From GCA-2728135 sp002728135 (lineage in GTDB: Bacteria > Pseudomonadota > Alphaproteobacteria > UBA828), in assembly GCA_963997635.1 (NCBI GenBank), contig CAXEND010000010.1, positions 1 to 64,000 on the forward strand: a stretch of DNA of 64,000 nucleotides. The letters are read 5' to 3'. A model generated the notes under the pieces. It worked only from the letters and a program-made list of their open reading frames with translations, searched no databases and was not told where the DNA came from. The translations under genes were made by a program, and so were the position numbers. Shown here in pieces: positions 41,575-50,957 of the stretch. Every line of letters starts with the position of its first letter. Within the stretch, counting starts at the first letter, position 1.

Positions 41575-41847
41575 TATTTGTGTATATAAATAAAATATTT
41601 AAGTACAAGTGCTTATGTAAAATAATTCATGTTAAATATTAATTTCTTTATGCATTGATATTAAACTAAGAGTTTATATAATTTTAGATATTTTAATTTA
41701 AACATAAGATTATTTTTTTATTTTTTATAACTTATTGTCATCAAACAGGGCACAAATGGGCAAGAATTATATACTGAACTTTCTTGGATTCGGATTCAAT
41801 TTCATGTAATTAGGTTTCTGTTATATGTCGTTAAAAGGAGTCTTAAT

Positions 41848-42204
41848 ATGACAACCATAGGAACACGTATTTTTACAGCCTTGAGGGGTCGTTTAATAGG
41901 GACTGATGAATTTGGAAATAAGTATTATTCAGAGCGCCGCAGATCAAAAAAAATTCATGAGCGTCGATGGGTGATATATTTTGGAGAAGAAGAGGCAAGC
42001 AGTATTCCAGCATCATGGCATGGATGGCTACATCATTCCTTTGAAGCCCCTCCCTCAGAAAATAGTCGTGTGTCTAAAGCATGGGAAAAGCCTCATACTC
42101 CAAATATGACGGGTACAGCTAATGCATATTTGCCACCAGGACATGTGTTGAAGGGGGGTAAAAGGTCACCTGCTACTGGAGATTATGAGTCTTGGCGTCC
42201 TTAA
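41848..42204 (+). CDS. NADH:ubiquinone oxidoreductase 17.2 kDa-like subunit (NDUFA12 homologue)
   Basis: A 118-residue accessory protein of respiratory complex I found in mitochondria and alphaproteobacteria. The segments LIGTDEFGNKYYSERR, ERRWVIYFGEEEASSIPASWHGWLHH and the C-terminal TANAYLPPGH are typical. AAAAGGAG lies 9 bases ahead of the ATG at 41848. It stands alone, divergent from nrdJ. Confidence 0.93.
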   Translation: MTTIGTRIFTALRGRLIGTDEFGNKYYSERRRSKKIHERRWVIYFGEEEASSIPASWHGWLHHSFEAPPSENSRVSKAWEKPHTPNMTGTANAYLPPGHVLKGGKRSPATGDYESWRP

Positions 42205-42250
42205 TTTGAAATTGTTTGATAACCCTACTGCTTGTCCTTTACATATTCGT

Positions 42251-43075
42251 TTAGTCACTTTTATTCTTATCCCTAGTGTCACTTTTAAAAGACTTTAGCT
42301 CATCGTATGAAAACATAAGTCCTGCAGCGTTAAAGCCTCCGTCAACATTTATTACTGACCCTGTTATAAAACCACATCGTTCATCTGCTAGGAATGTTGC
42401 AGCTAGAGCGACATCAACGGCTTTACCAAATTCACCAGTAGGGATTCTTGCTAAATATTCTTTTTCTTGGGAAGGACCAAATTTTGTAATTCCGGTATCA
42501 ATTGGACCAGGGGCAATAGAATTCACTGTGATACCATGTGGAGCAAGTTCAACTGCCATTACTCTAGTTAACTGCATTATTCCTGCTTTTGATGTTCCGT
42601 AGGCTGCTCTTCCAAAACTTCCCCGTTGTCCTGAAATTGAGCCCAACATGATTATTCTACCATATTTCTTTGGTACCATAATTTGTGCTGCCTTTTGTCC
42701 ACAAAGGAAGGCACTTGTAAGGTTGTTTTTTATAATTCTTTCCCACTCATTTAGTGGCATTTCTAAAAAGGCACAATGGTGGGGAACCCCTGCATTAGAT
42801 ACTAATATATCCAATGTGCCATCAAAAAACTTAACAGCTCTATCAAATGCTTTTATAACTGACTTTTCATTACTAGCATCAGCAGAAATTGAGCAAACAC
42901 TAGTTCCAAATTTTGAGGCAAGTGCTTGAGTTTCTTTTGCCTTATCTATATCAAGATCTAGAATTGCTAAGTTAGCACCAGCCTTGGCCATAGCAAGGGC
43001 AGTGGTTCTACCTATACCTCTTCCGCCGCCTGTTATCAGGGCACATTTTCCATCTAAAGATTTGTGAGAATTCAT
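42251..43075 (-). CDS. SDR-family oxidoreductase
   Basis: A 274-residue short-chain dehydrogenase/reductase. The NAD(P)-binding TGGGRGIGR is at about 16-24, followed by SNAG, and the catalytic Ser and Tyr-x3-Lys are in GSISGQRGSFGRAAYGTSKAG at about 145-166. A C-terminal ITGSVINVDGGFNA follows. Asp in AILDLDID after strand 2 favours NAD over NADP. The substrate is unknown. Its start overlaps the tyrS stop by four bases. Confidence 0.9.
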   Translation of the reverse strand: MNSHKSLDGKCALITGGGRGIGRTTALAMAKAGANLAILDLDIDKAKETQALASKFGTSVCSISADASNEKSVIKAFDRAVKFFDGTLDILVSNAGVPHHCAFLEMPLNEWERIIKNNLTSAFLCGQKAAQIMVPKKYGRIIMLGSISGQRGSFGRAAYGTSKAGIMQLTRVMAVELAPHGITVNSIAPGPIDTGITKFGPSQEKEYLARIPTGEFGKAVDVALAATFLADERCGFITGSVINVDGGFNAAGLMFSYDELKSFKSDTRDKNKSD

Positions 43076-44337
43076 GATTTTTGTACCAGTGCATGTCTTT
43101 TTTTGCCAGCGGAGATTTTTAATGTTCCATCTTTGTCAAAGTCATTAAGTGTGACTAACTTCATTTCATCTGTAATTGTATTATTGTTTATTTTTGCACC
43201 ACCACCACGGATTATTCTTCTTGCTTCACTTTTACTTTTGGCCAGATGAAGGCCGTATCTAGAGTCTGCCATTAGCTCAATTAATGATAAGCCGGAAGTA
43301 AAATTTTCAGCATTTATGCTTGCTATAGGCAGATTTTCACCTATACCAGATTTCTCAAAAGTTTCGTGAGCTGTATTTTGTGCTTCCTTTGCAGCTTTAA
43401 AACCATGGCACAAAGTAGTAGCTTCGGTCGCAAGAAGTTTTTTAGCTTGATTTAGCTCAGCTCCTTCTAATTTTTCTAATTTTTGAATTTCATGTAGAGG
43501 GATTTCTGTAAACAAACGTAAAAATTTTCCTACATCCTTATCGTCAGTGTTTCTCCAAAATTGCCAGTATTCATAAGGGCTAAGCATATCCTTATCTAGC
43601 CAAATAGCTCCCTTGGCAGTTTTGCCCATTTTTGCACCAGAGGATAGAGTAATTAGAGGAGTAGTTAGTCCAAATGTTTCAACTCCAGCTACTCGTCTAT
43701 TAAGTTCCACACCATTAACTATATTCCCCCATTGATCTGATCCACCCATCTGCAGTCGGCAGCCTAGACGCTTTGATAGTTCAAGAAAATCGTAGGCCTG
43801 TAAAACCATGTAGTTGAATTCTAGAAAGCTTAGTGGCTGCTCGCGTTCAAGTCTTTGTTTTACACTGTCGAATGTTAGCATTCTATTAACAGAAAAATGT
43901 CTACCTATGTCTCTAAGAAATGGTAAATATTCAAGTGAATTTAACCAGTCAGAATTATCAACAAATATTGCGCCATTATTTTCGTTACTGAAGGTTAAAA
44001 ACTGCTCAATGCAATTTTTTATACCACATTTATTTTTTGAAATTACTTCTGTTGTTAATAATTTTCTAGACTCATCTCTTCCACTTGGATCCCCAACTTG
44101 TGATGTACCACCACCAACTAGGACTATAGGCTTATGCCCTGATTTTTGAAGCCATTTGAGCATCATTATCTGGACAAGTGATCCTACGTGCAAACTATTG
44201 GCCGTACAATCAAATCCAATATATGCACTTATAGTATTATTCTCGGCAAGAATATCTAGGCTATCAGAGTTGGTGCACTGATGGATAAAACCGCGTTCTT
44301 CTAGCACGTGCATAAATTGAGAGCGAAAGGTAGCCAT
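43072..44337 (-). CDS. tyrS: Tyrosyl-tRNA synthetase
   Basis: A 421-residue class I synthetase, same size as the 424 of E. coli. The HIGH motif is LHVGSLV at about 48, QMGGSDQWGNIV lies in the tyrosine site, the KMSKS-type loop reads GAKMGKT, and an S4 RNA-binding domain ends the protein (SKSEARRIIRGGGAKIN). The ATG at 44337 sits behind AGGTG. The upstream GTG at 44346 overlaps that ribosome site and is unlikely. It is followed by the SDR gene in an ATGA overlap and is divergent from anmK. Confidence 0.96.
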   Translation of the reverse strand: MATFRSQFMHVLEERGFIHQCTNSDSLDILAENNTISAYIGFDCTANSLHVGSLVQIMMLKWLQKSGHKPIVLVGGGTSQVGDPSGRDESRKLLTTEVISKNKCGIKNCIEQFLTFSNENNGAIFVDNSDWLNSLEYLPFLRDIGRHFSVNRMLTFDSVKQRLEREQPLSFLEFNYMVLQAYDFLELSKRLGCRLQMGGSDQWGNIVNGVELNRRVAGVETFGLTTPLITLSSGAKMGKTAKGAIWLDKDMLSPYEYWQFWRNTDDKDVGKFLRLFTEIPLHEIQKLEKLEGAELNQAKKLLATEATTLCHGFKAAKEAQNTAHETFEKSGIGENLPIASINAENFTSGLSLIELMADSRYGLHLAKSKSEARRIIRGGGAKINNNTITDEMKLVTLNDFDKDGTLKISAGKKRHALVQKS

Positions 44338-44410
44338 AATTTTCACCTAGTTATGAGCATAATCGATGAATAAAAAAAGAATGCTTAATATAATTAGTAT
44401 ATCACTGAAA

Positions 44411-44440
44411 TTGAGACAACACAGTCGGCAAGATTATAAT
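44411..44440 (+). promoter_or_regulatory. Probable promoter of anmK
   Basis: TTGAGA (44411-44416) and a perfect TATAAT (44435-44440) are separated by 18 bases, about 50 bases before the TTG start. Confidence 0.5.
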
Positions 44441-44491
44441 ATAATATAACAGAAATTAATTTTTAAGAATCAAATTATTATTGGTGAAGTA

Positions 44492-45619
44492 TTGCGCGAA
44501 ATTTTATCGATAGGGCTTATGAGCGGCACATCACGTGATGGAGTTGATGCTGCAGCAATGCAGACAAATGGGATAGAAGTAGGAAAATTCTTCGCTTCAT
44601 TAACAATCCCTTACTCTAGGGAGGAACAACTTTCAATAGCTGCTGCATGTTTGCCAAATAAGGTTTGCGAGGAAACTTATGTTAGGGCAAATAAAATTGT
44701 AACTAAAGCCCATATAATTGCGGTAAATAAATTAATCAAGAAACTTTGTATATCGAGAGAAGAAGTAGGGGTAATTGGCTTCCATGGCCACACAGTTCGT
44801 CATGATCCAATAAAAAAAATTACAGAGCAGATAGGTGATGCTGAGGCTCTAGCCAAGGAAACGGGTATAAATGTTGTGTATGACTTTCGTAGTGCAGACA
44901 TTAAGGCTGGTGGGCAGGGAGCACCGCTTGTGCCAATATTTCATGCTGCTTTATGTTTAAATATTCCTCGTCCTATTGCAATTTTGAATCTGGGTGGTGT
45001 TTCAAATGTTACATGGGTTGGCCCAGACTACGATATATATAAACCAGATGATAATAATTTATATGCATTTGATATAGGTCCTGGATGTGCACTTATTGAT
45101 GATTGGGTTAGAAATAAGAAGGGCTGGCTTTTTGATTCTGAAGGAAAGTTTTCTAAGACAGGAGTTGTTAATTTTTCAAAGTTAGACAAATTAATGGAAG
45201 ATAAATACTTCAATCTATTTCCTCCAAAAAGTTTAGATAGAGATTATTTTGATACTACTCCTTTACTGTCTCTAAGTGATGCGGATGGGGCGGCAACTTT
45301 AACTCGTTTTACCGTAGAGGCAATTTCCAATAGCGTCAAATTAATGCCTGCTCCACCTATGCGATGGCTTATTACTGGGGGAGGTAGAAGAAATATTGCC
45401 ATTATGGAAGGCCTTAATGATGCACTCGATGCACCTGTGGACACTGTCGAGTCAGTGGGGTGGAATGGTGACGCATTGGAATCACAAGCATTTGCGTGGT
45501 TAGCTGCACGATCTATTGCCGGTTATCCTTTGAGCTATCCGCAAACTACAGGTGTCAACTTTCCTCAAGTTGGTGGTCGTCTGGTATGTGCCGATCGTTT
45601 TAAAAGTAATTTAACTTAG
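44492..45619 (+). CDS. anmK: Anhydro-N-acetylmuramic acid kinase
   Basis: A 375-residue sugar kinase of cell-wall recycling that converts 1,6-anhydro-MurNAc to MurNAc-6-phosphate. The N-terminal GLMSGTSRDGVDAA, central GFHGHTVRHDP, GGVSNVTWV and C-terminal ITGGGRRNIAIM with VESVGWNGDALESQAFAWLA are diagnostic. The start is TTG at 44492 after GGTGAAG. No murQ lies nearby. It is divergent from tyrS. Confidence 0.94.
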   Translation: MREILSIGLMSGTSRDGVDAAAMQTNGIEVGKFFASLTIPYSREEQLSIAAACLPNKVCEETYVRANKIVTKAHIIAVNKLIKKLCISREEVGVIGFHGHTVRHDPIKKITEQIGDAEALAKETGINVVYDFRSADIKAGGQGAPLVPIFHAALCLNIPRPIAILNLGGVSNVTWVGPDYDIYKPDDNNLYAFDIGPGCALIDDWVRNKKGWLFDSEGKFSKTGVVNFSKLDKLMEDKYFNLFPPKSLDRDYFDTTPLLSLSDADGAATLTRFTVEAISNSVKLMPAPPMRWLITGGGRRNIAIMEGLNDALDAPVDTVESVGWNGDALESQAFAWLAARSIAGYPLSYPQTTGVNFPQVGGRLVCADRFKSNLT

Positions 45620-45627
45620 CTAAATAA

Positions 45628-46278
45628 CTATTGGCTGGCCGGGCTCATGGATTCAGACACATAACTCTTAACATTTTCTGAGATTTGATCAATATGATTT
45701 TCAAAGAAATGGTCAGCTGATTTCATAATACGGTAGTCAATTGTAATATGCTTTTGTAGTTGAAGTTTTTTAACTAATCCAGCCGTATCTTCTTCAGGTA
45801 CAATTTCATCCTTCTCCCCTTGAATAATTAGTCCTGACGAAGGGCAGGGGGCTAGGAATGCAAAATCATATAAATTTGCTGGTGGTGCAATTGAAATAAA
45901 GCCCTCAATTTCTGGTCGCCGCATTAATACTTGCATGCCAATCCATGCACCAAATGAGAAGCCTGCTACCCAACATGCTCTTGCATTGGGGTTGTATGTT
46001 TGCATCCAATCCAAAACTGATGCTGCATCTGAGAGTTCTCCTTGTCCATCATCAAATGACCCTTGGCTACGTCCCACTCCCCTAAAGTTGAAACGCAAAA
46101 CACAAAACCCAAGATCTCGGAAGACATGAAATAGGGTATAGACTATTTTATTATTCATAGTTCCACCATGTTGGGGATGAGGATGGAGTATGAGTGCTAT
46201 TGGGGCATTTGGTTCCTTAGAATGGTGATAACGTCCTTCCAAACGACCTTCTGGTCCATTAATCAAAACTTCTGGCAT
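45628..46278 (-). CDS. Alpha/beta hydrolase (COG2945-like)
   Basis: A 216-residue small serine hydrolase. The N-terminal LEGRYHHSKEPNAPIALILHPHPQHGGTMNN-type block, FNFRGVGRSQGSFDDGQGE, the nucleophile Ser in VAGFSFGAWIGM and a terminal His in KSADHFFENH define a widespread conserved group. Its true substrate is not known. It converges with anmK with only eight bases between stops. Confidence 0.88.
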   Translation of the reverse strand: MPEVLINGPEGRLEGRYHHSKEPNAPIALILHPHPQHGGTMNNKIVYTLFHVFRDLGFCVLRFNFRGVGRSQGSFDDGQGELSDAASVLDWMQTYNPNARACWVAGFSFGAWIGMQVLMRRPEIEGFISIAPPANLYDFAFLAPCPSSGLIIQGEKDEIVPEEDTAGLVKKLQLQKHITIDYRIMKSADHFFENHIDQISENVKSYVSESMSPASQ

Positions 46279-46506
46279 GCTTTCTCCACTAATTCAGCTT
46301 AAAATTATTAAACCAATACATTATTTCTTGAAAGATTCTACAAAATATTAGTGATGTTAAGGGTTGAGTAAATTAGATAAAATACTTGATAATACGTTCC
46401 AGATAAACTACATCCCTCGCATAAGTATACTTTTTTATATCAGGCACTCATAGCAAATTAATGATATAGGGTGCATATTAGCAATAAATACATCATGGCG
46501 GCACAA

Positions 46507-47238
46507 ATGTTCAAACGAATTAATGAAGACATTGAGTGCATATTTGGTAGGGACCCTGCTGTTCGTTCAAAACTGGAGGTAGTTTTGTGCTATCCAGGTT
46601 TTCATGCAATTCAGTTTTATAGATTAGCCAACTTCTTTTGGAATTTGCGTTTGCGCCTGTTTGGTAGGTTTGTCTCCAACTTAGGCCGATGGTTAACAGG
46701 CGTAGAGATACATCCTGGTGCAAAGATTGGCCGGCGATTTTTTATTGATCATGGGATGGGAGTTGTAGTTGGGGAAACAGCTGAGATCGGTGATGACGTT
46801 ACCCTATATCATGGAGTTACACTTGGTGGTGTAAGTTGGTCTCCGGGAAAAAGACATCCAACTTTAGAAGATAATGTTGTTATAGGTGCTGGTGCACATG
46901 TGTTAGGACCAATTACTATAGGATCTGGAGCGAGGATAGGAGCTAATGCAATTGTTCTTAAAGATGTTGCTCCAGATTTAACGATGATTGGTGTTGCAGC
47001 ACGCCCAGCAGCTACTAAGCCTAAAGCTGTAGATGGCAGACGCCATTTTGCTGCATATGGCACCCCATCACCAGATATTTCTGACTCTGTATCTAGATCA
47101 ATCGAAGCTCTTTTAGATGAAGTACAAGAATTAAGGAATAGAGTTCAGGAATTAGAATCTGATTTAAAAGATAGTAGAGTTAATTTAGACAAAGTTGATA
47201 ATAATCAAAACTCAAAGAATCGAAGTGCAGAGGGATAA
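46507..47238 (+). CDS. cysE: Serine O-acetyltransferase CysE
   Basis: About 243 residues; makes O-acetylserine for cysteine synthesis. A helical N-terminal domain (MFKRINEDIECIFGRDPAVR) leads into a left-handed beta-helix of hexapeptide repeats (about 60-180) with the active-site segments IDHGMGVVVGETAEIGDD and LYHGVTLGG. A long acidic coiled-coil-like tail (VQELRNRVQELESDLKD) follows. In-frame starts exist at 46471 (GTG) and 46495 (ATG). I prefer 46507, which begins with the family's usual N-terminus, but none has a strong ribosome site. It heads a run of sulfur-handling genes. Confidence 0.92.
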   Translation: MFKRINEDIECIFGRDPAVRSKLEVVLCYPGFHAIQFYRLANFFWNLRLRLFGRFVSNLGRWLTGVEIHPGAKIGRRFFIDHGMGVVVGETAEIGDDVTLYHGVTLGGVSWSPGKRHPTLEDNVVIGAGAHVLGPITIGSGARIGANAIVLKDVAPDLTMIGVAARPAATKPKAVDGRRHFAAYGTPSPDISDSVSRSIEALLDEVQELRNRVQELESDLKDSRVNLDKVDNNQNSKNRSAEG

Positions 47239-47345
47239 TAAAAATTTTTATATCATAAGTTTTATTTATTTTTATAAACTATAAGTTTTAATATATCCTA
47301 GATGACAACTACATTTGATATTAGAATCCAATTCAACATAAATTC

Positions 47346-48503
47346 TTGCGGAACCTTATAGTGGAACGAGTATATCTGGATTATAACGCAACTACTCCAA
47401 CAAAACCTGAAGTAATTAAAGTAATGACAGAAGCTCTTTACGAGCATGGAAACCCTTCATCTGTCCATTCCTTCGGAAGAAAGGCACGCGAGTTAGTTGA
47501 AAACTCAAGAGACTCAGTTGCAGAACTTGTTGGTGCAAATGCTACGGATATAATTTTTACGAGTGGTGGTACTGAGTCCAATAACATGGCTTTTGCAGCT
47601 TCTGGCAGAAGAAGGCTTGTATTATCCGCTATTGAACATCCATCTATTCTGACAGCTGCAAGTCAAAAGTACTCTGATGTGACTATCCTACCTGTTAGTC
47701 AAGATGGATTAGTTAGTCTCAACGAATTATCCGAGGCTATTGGCTCTGATGGTTCTGAAACATTAGTTTCTATTATGCTTGCAAATAATGAAACAGGTGT
47801 TGTAGAGCCAATTAAAGAATTAGCTAACGTTGCACATTTAAAGGGTGCACTTTTTCATTGCGATGCGGTTCAGGGACCAGGACGAATACCAATCGATATA
47901 AGGAATCTTCATATAGATATGCTTAGTATTTCAGGCCATAAATTTGGTGGCCCAAAAGGAATAGGAGCTTTAGTTATTTCTCCCCAACTTCAGATAAGCC
48001 CACTTATTGTGGGTGGTGGGCAAGAGAGAGGTTGGAGAGGGGGGACAGAAAATATTTCTGGAATTGCTGGCCTTGGTAAGGCTGCAAGTCTTGCAATTTT
48101 AGATTTGGAAGAAATCGATAGAATTAGAGAACTAAGAGATACTCTTGAATCACGAATTGAGACTATGTGCCCAGAAGTAAATATTTTTTGTTCTGATGTT
48201 GCCCGCCTACCTAATACTTCAAGCTTGAATATGCCGGGTGTCCAAAGTGATACCCAGGTTATAACTTTTGATCTTGCTGGTATAGCAATTAGTGCTGGGT
48301 CTGCTTGTTCCTCGGGTAAGGTGGAGCCATCGCATGTTTTGAATGCAATGGGTGCTATGCCATCAATAAGTGGTTGTACAATCAGAGTAAGTATGGGTTG
48401 GAACAGTAATATTAATGATATTGACCGTTTCACTTCTGTTTGGAAGGCAACATTTGGCGGGCTCTCAAATAAGTACAGGGAATCAGTTAGCAAAACCTCC
48501 TAG
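47346..48503 (+). CDS. Cysteine desulfurase (IscS/NifS type)
   Basis: A 385-residue group I cysteine desulfurase that makes protein-bound persulfide from cysteine. It has the N-terminal VYLDYNATTPTKPEV, the Schiff-base Lys in SISGHKFGGPKGIGAL, HCDAVQGPG for PLP, and the mobile catalytic Cys loop in SAGSACSSGKVEPSHVL. The start is TTG at 47346, or GTG at 47361, which also keeps the whole domain; neither has a clear ribosome site. The following ferredoxin and mnmA suggest it feeds Fe-S or tRNA thiolation. iscU, iscA and hscAB are absent here. Confidence 0.92.
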   Translation: MRNLIVERVYLDYNATTPTKPEVIKVMTEALYEHGNPSSVHSFGRKARELVENSRDSVAELVGANATDIIFTSGGTESNNMAFAASGRRRLVLSAIEHPSILTAASQKYSDVTILPVSQDGLVSLNELSEAIGSDGSETLVSIMLANNETGVVEPIKELANVAHLKGALFHCDAVQGPGRIPIDIRNLHIDMLSISGHKFGGPKGIGALVISPQLQISPLIVGGGQERGWRGGTENISGIAGLGKAASLAILDLEEIDRIRELRDTLESRIETMCPEVNIFCSDVARLPNTSSLNMPGVQSDTQVITFDLAGIAISAGSACSSGKVEPSHVLNAMGAMPSISGCTIRVSMGWNSNINDIDRFTSVWKATFGGLSNKYRESVSKTS

Positions 48504-48565
48504 AAAGTATTTGACTAGGTTATGTAATTTTTTGTTAAAACCACTCTTGTGGAGAAAAACGTTTA

Positions 48566-48895
48566 ATGCCAAAAATTATATTTGTTAATCCTGACGGTAC
48601 AAGAACTGAGGTTAGTGCTGAAAATGGACAAAGTATATTAGAAATTGCACACGAAAATAACATAGATATTGAGGGAGCTTGCGAAGGTTCGCTGGCATGC
48701 TCTACTTGCCATGTAATTGTTGATCCTGAATGGTATAATAGGCTTATCGAACCCACTGAAGACGAAGAAGATATGCTTGATTTAGCTTTCGGGTTGACTA
48801 AAACATCTCGCTTGGGTTGTCAGCTGCTAGTTAGTGATGATCTTGACGGATTAGTTGTTTCTTTACCTTCGGAGGTTAATAATCTATTAGGCTAA
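48566..48895 (+). CDS. ISC-type [2Fe-2S] ferredoxin
   Basis: A 109-residue adrenodoxin-like ferredoxin. The cluster ligands are C39-x5-C45-x2-C48-x36-C85 (CEGSLACSTC, then RLGCQL). The sequence EPTEDEEDMLD before the last Cys is typical of Fdx proteins of Fe-S assembly. It follows the desulfurase gene by 62 bases and likely supplies electrons for Fe-S cluster synthesis. Confidence 0.95.
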   Translation: MPKIIFVNPDGTRTEVSAENGQSILEIAHENNIDIEGACEGSLACSTCHVIVDPEWYNRLIEPTEDEEDMLDLAFGLTKTSRLGCQLLVSDDLDGLVVSLPSEVNNLLG

Positions 48896-48914
48896 TATAG
48901 ATACAAGAAAAAAT

Positions 48915-49586
48915 ATGTATTCAGAAAGTCATAAAATTTTTGATAAGCTGCGCACAGATTGTGGATCTTTATGGCACAGTTATACAAGGCATCCTTTTGT
49001 ATTAGCTTTGGGTGATGGAAGTCTTCCTAGGGATGCTTTTATCCGTTATCTCAAGCAGGATTATCTTTTTCTTATTGATTTTTCGCGAGCATGGGGGCTG
49101 GCTGCGTTTAAGTCTGAAAAGATAGAAGATATAAGATCAGCATGTAATAGTCTTAACTCGATTATAAATACTGAAATAAACTTTCATATAGATGATTGTT
49201 CTCAATGGGGGATAACACTAGATGAGCTTAGGCGAAGTCAGCATGCTCCTGAAACCCTCGCATACGTTAAATATGTTTTTGACTGTGGACTAGAAGGTGA
49301 TTTATTAGATTTGCATGTTGCATTGGCTCCATGCATTCTTGGATATGGTGAAATAGGGCAACAATTAAAGTCTTCTGCTTTAATGCCAGATGAAAATCCT
49401 TATAGTAAATGGATTGATCTATATTCTGGTGAAGAATATCAAAGTGCTGTTTATACAGAGATTAATACTCTTGATAAATTATTTAATTCTCTTAATGGTT
49501 CCGTTCGCTACACTCAACTATTAGAAATATTTAAAAAATCTACTCAATTAGAAACAGAATTTTGGGGTATGAATCTGTCCTCTTAG
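48915..49586 (+). CDS. tenA: TenA-family protein (thiaminase II type)
   Basis: A 223-residue all-helical TenA/PQQC-like protein. TenA salvages thiamine pyrimidine from degraded thiamine. Family features are FVLALGDGSLPRDAFIRYLKQDYLFL, LAYVKYVFDCGLEGD, and ALAPCILGYGEIG, which holds the conserved Pro-Cys near the active site. It sits 19 bases after the ferredoxin gene and 68 bases before mnmA. No thiamine genes or TPP riboswitch lie beside it. Confidence 0.9.
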   Translation: MYSESHKIFDKLRTDCGSLWHSYTRHPFVLALGDGSLPRDAFIRYLKQDYLFLIDFSRAWGLAAFKSEKIEDIRSACNSLNSIINTEINFHIDDCSQWGITLDELRRSQHAPETLAYVKYVFDCGLEGDLLDLHVALAPCILGYGEIGQQLKSSALMPDENPYSKWIDLYSGEEYQSAVYTEINTLDKLFNSLNGSVRYTQLLEIFKKSTQLETEFWGMNLSS

Positions 49587-49654
49587 ACTTTAGAAATTAT
49601 TAAAATACTATATTTATTATTGCTGAAAGTTATCAATAGCACCATATTGAAGTT

Positions 49655-50845
49655 ATGTCTGATAATGTTCATTTAGATTTGGGCCTAGAGGGGCCACCTA
49701 GAAATCATCGTGTAGTAGTCGCCATGTCGGGGGGTGTAGACTCATCTGTCACAGCTGCACTCATTAAAGAAGCTGGTTACGAAGTGATTGGCATTACTCT
49801 ACAGCTATATGACAATGGTACGGCAACTGGTAGACCGGGTTCATGCTGCGCAGGTCAAGATATTCATGATGCACGACGAGTAGCTAATCAAATTCAAATC
49901 CCTCACTATGTTTTAAACTATCAAGATAGATTTAAAGAAGCAGTAATTGATGATTTTGCAGATTCCTACTTGCGTGGAGAGACCCCTCTTCCGTGTGTTC
50001 GTTGTAATGAGCGGATAAAATTCAGTGATTTACTAACAGCAAGTAAAAATTTGGGAGCAAAAGTACTTGCGACTGGGCATTATGCACGTTCGTCATTGGG
50101 GTCTTTAGGCCCAGAGTTGCACGCCGCTAAAGATCTATCTCGTGATCAAAGTTATTTTCTTTTTGCAACGCAGAAAAACCAACTTTCATACCTTCGCTTT
50201 CCTCTAGGTGTTTTCCCAAAAGAGTTTGTACGTGAGCAAGCTAAGCGTTTTAATCTGCCTGTGGCTAAAAAACCAGATAGTCAGGATATTTGTTTCGTCC
50301 CCGATGGTAACTATGCCAAAGTAATTGAAAAATTGAGGCCTGGGGCGGCACAACCTGGTCTTATCGTTGATAGTACGGGGAAAAGACTGGGTATGCATAA
50401 AGGTACTATTAATTATACAATTGGACAGAGGCGGGGTTTAGGTATTTCAGGGAAAGAACCAATCTATGTTACAAGTATCGATCCCCTAAAACATCTAGTT
50501 TATGTGGGAACTCGAGAAGAATTGATGGCTGATCAAATCTTAATTGATGATGTTAGTTGGTTGACTAACAGAAACTTTGATAAAGATTATTTAGTTAAGG
50601 TTCGTATTCGTTCTACCCACAAAGGAACTCCTGCAAACCTATCGTGGAATGGTCATAATTCTTTGATTGTAAAATTGCATCAGCCAGAGTTTGCGACATC
50701 AGCTGGTCAGGCTTGTGTAATTTATGATGGAACACGTGTGTTAGGAGGTGGTTGGATTTCACGGATGCTTAGGGCCAATAGTAAAATTCTTCCCAGCAGG
50801 ATGATCAATAGAAGTAATGAAACAGAGAAAATTAGAAATATTTAA
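49655..50845 (+). CDS. mnmA: tRNA-specific 2-thiouridylase MnmA
   Basis: A 396-residue enzyme that puts sulfur on U34 of tRNA-Lys, -Glu and -Gln. The ATP pyrophosphatase motif is AMSGGVDSSVTAALI at about 24-38. The two catalytic Cys are in PLPCVRCNERIKF and PDSQDICFVPDG. A C-terminal barrel runs from about 290. It shares a direction with the desulfurase gene, its expected sulfur donor, though relay proteins may intervene. The tRNA-Met gene follows. Confidence 0.96.
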   Translation: MSDNVHLDLGLEGPPRNHRVVVAMSGGVDSSVTAALIKEAGYEVIGITLQLYDNGTATGRPGSCCAGQDIHDARRVANQIQIPHYVLNYQDRFKEAVIDDFADSYLRGETPLPCVRCNERIKFSDLLTASKNLGAKVLATGHYARSSLGSLGPELHAAKDLSRDQSYFLFATQKNQLSYLRFPLGVFPKEFVREQAKRFNLPVAKKPDSQDICFVPDGNYAKVIEKLRPGAAQPGLIVDSTGKRLGMHKGTINYTIGQRRGLGISGKEPIYVTSIDPLKHLVYVGTREELMADQILIDDVSWLTNRNFDKDYLVKVRIRSTHKGTPANLSWNGHNSLIVKLHQPEFATSAGQACVIYDGTRVLGGGWISRMLRANSKILPSRMINRSNETEKIRNI

Positions 50846-50914
50846 GAACCATGATTAAATCATAAAAATTGTTGCCAATTGAAAATTCATACTTTTCTTT
50901 TATAAAACACATAG

Positions 50915-50944
50915 TTGACCTTCTGAAATCATATGGCATATTTT
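50915..50944 (+). promoter_or_regulatory. Probable tRNA promoter
   Basis: TTGACC (50915-50920) and TATTTT (50939-50944) with an 18-base spacer lie just ahead of the tRNA, putting the transcription start a few bases before its mature 5' end. Confidence 0.45.
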
Positions 50945-50957
50945 CTTCACAAGTTAA

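Larger units (their letters stand above)
41331..41847. other. 517-base divergent regulatory region of nrdJ and the NDUFA12-like gene
   Basis: It holds the tandem NrdR boxes (41492-41538) and one DnaA box (41566-41574). From about 41575 to 41800 the DNA is extremely AT-rich with no ORF behind a ribosome site. I looked for a cobalamin riboswitch in the nrdJ leader and did not see one. Confidence 0.5.

Noticed and set aside
41331..41847. Possible origin of replication (AT-rich, DnaA box)
   Set aside because: Only one perfect DnaA box, no cluster, no GATC or IHF pattern, and no typical origin neighbours; better read as nrdJ regulation.
48500..48915. TPP riboswitch for tenA
   Set aside because: tenA lies 19 bases after the ferredoxin gene with no room for an aptamer, and none is seen upstream.
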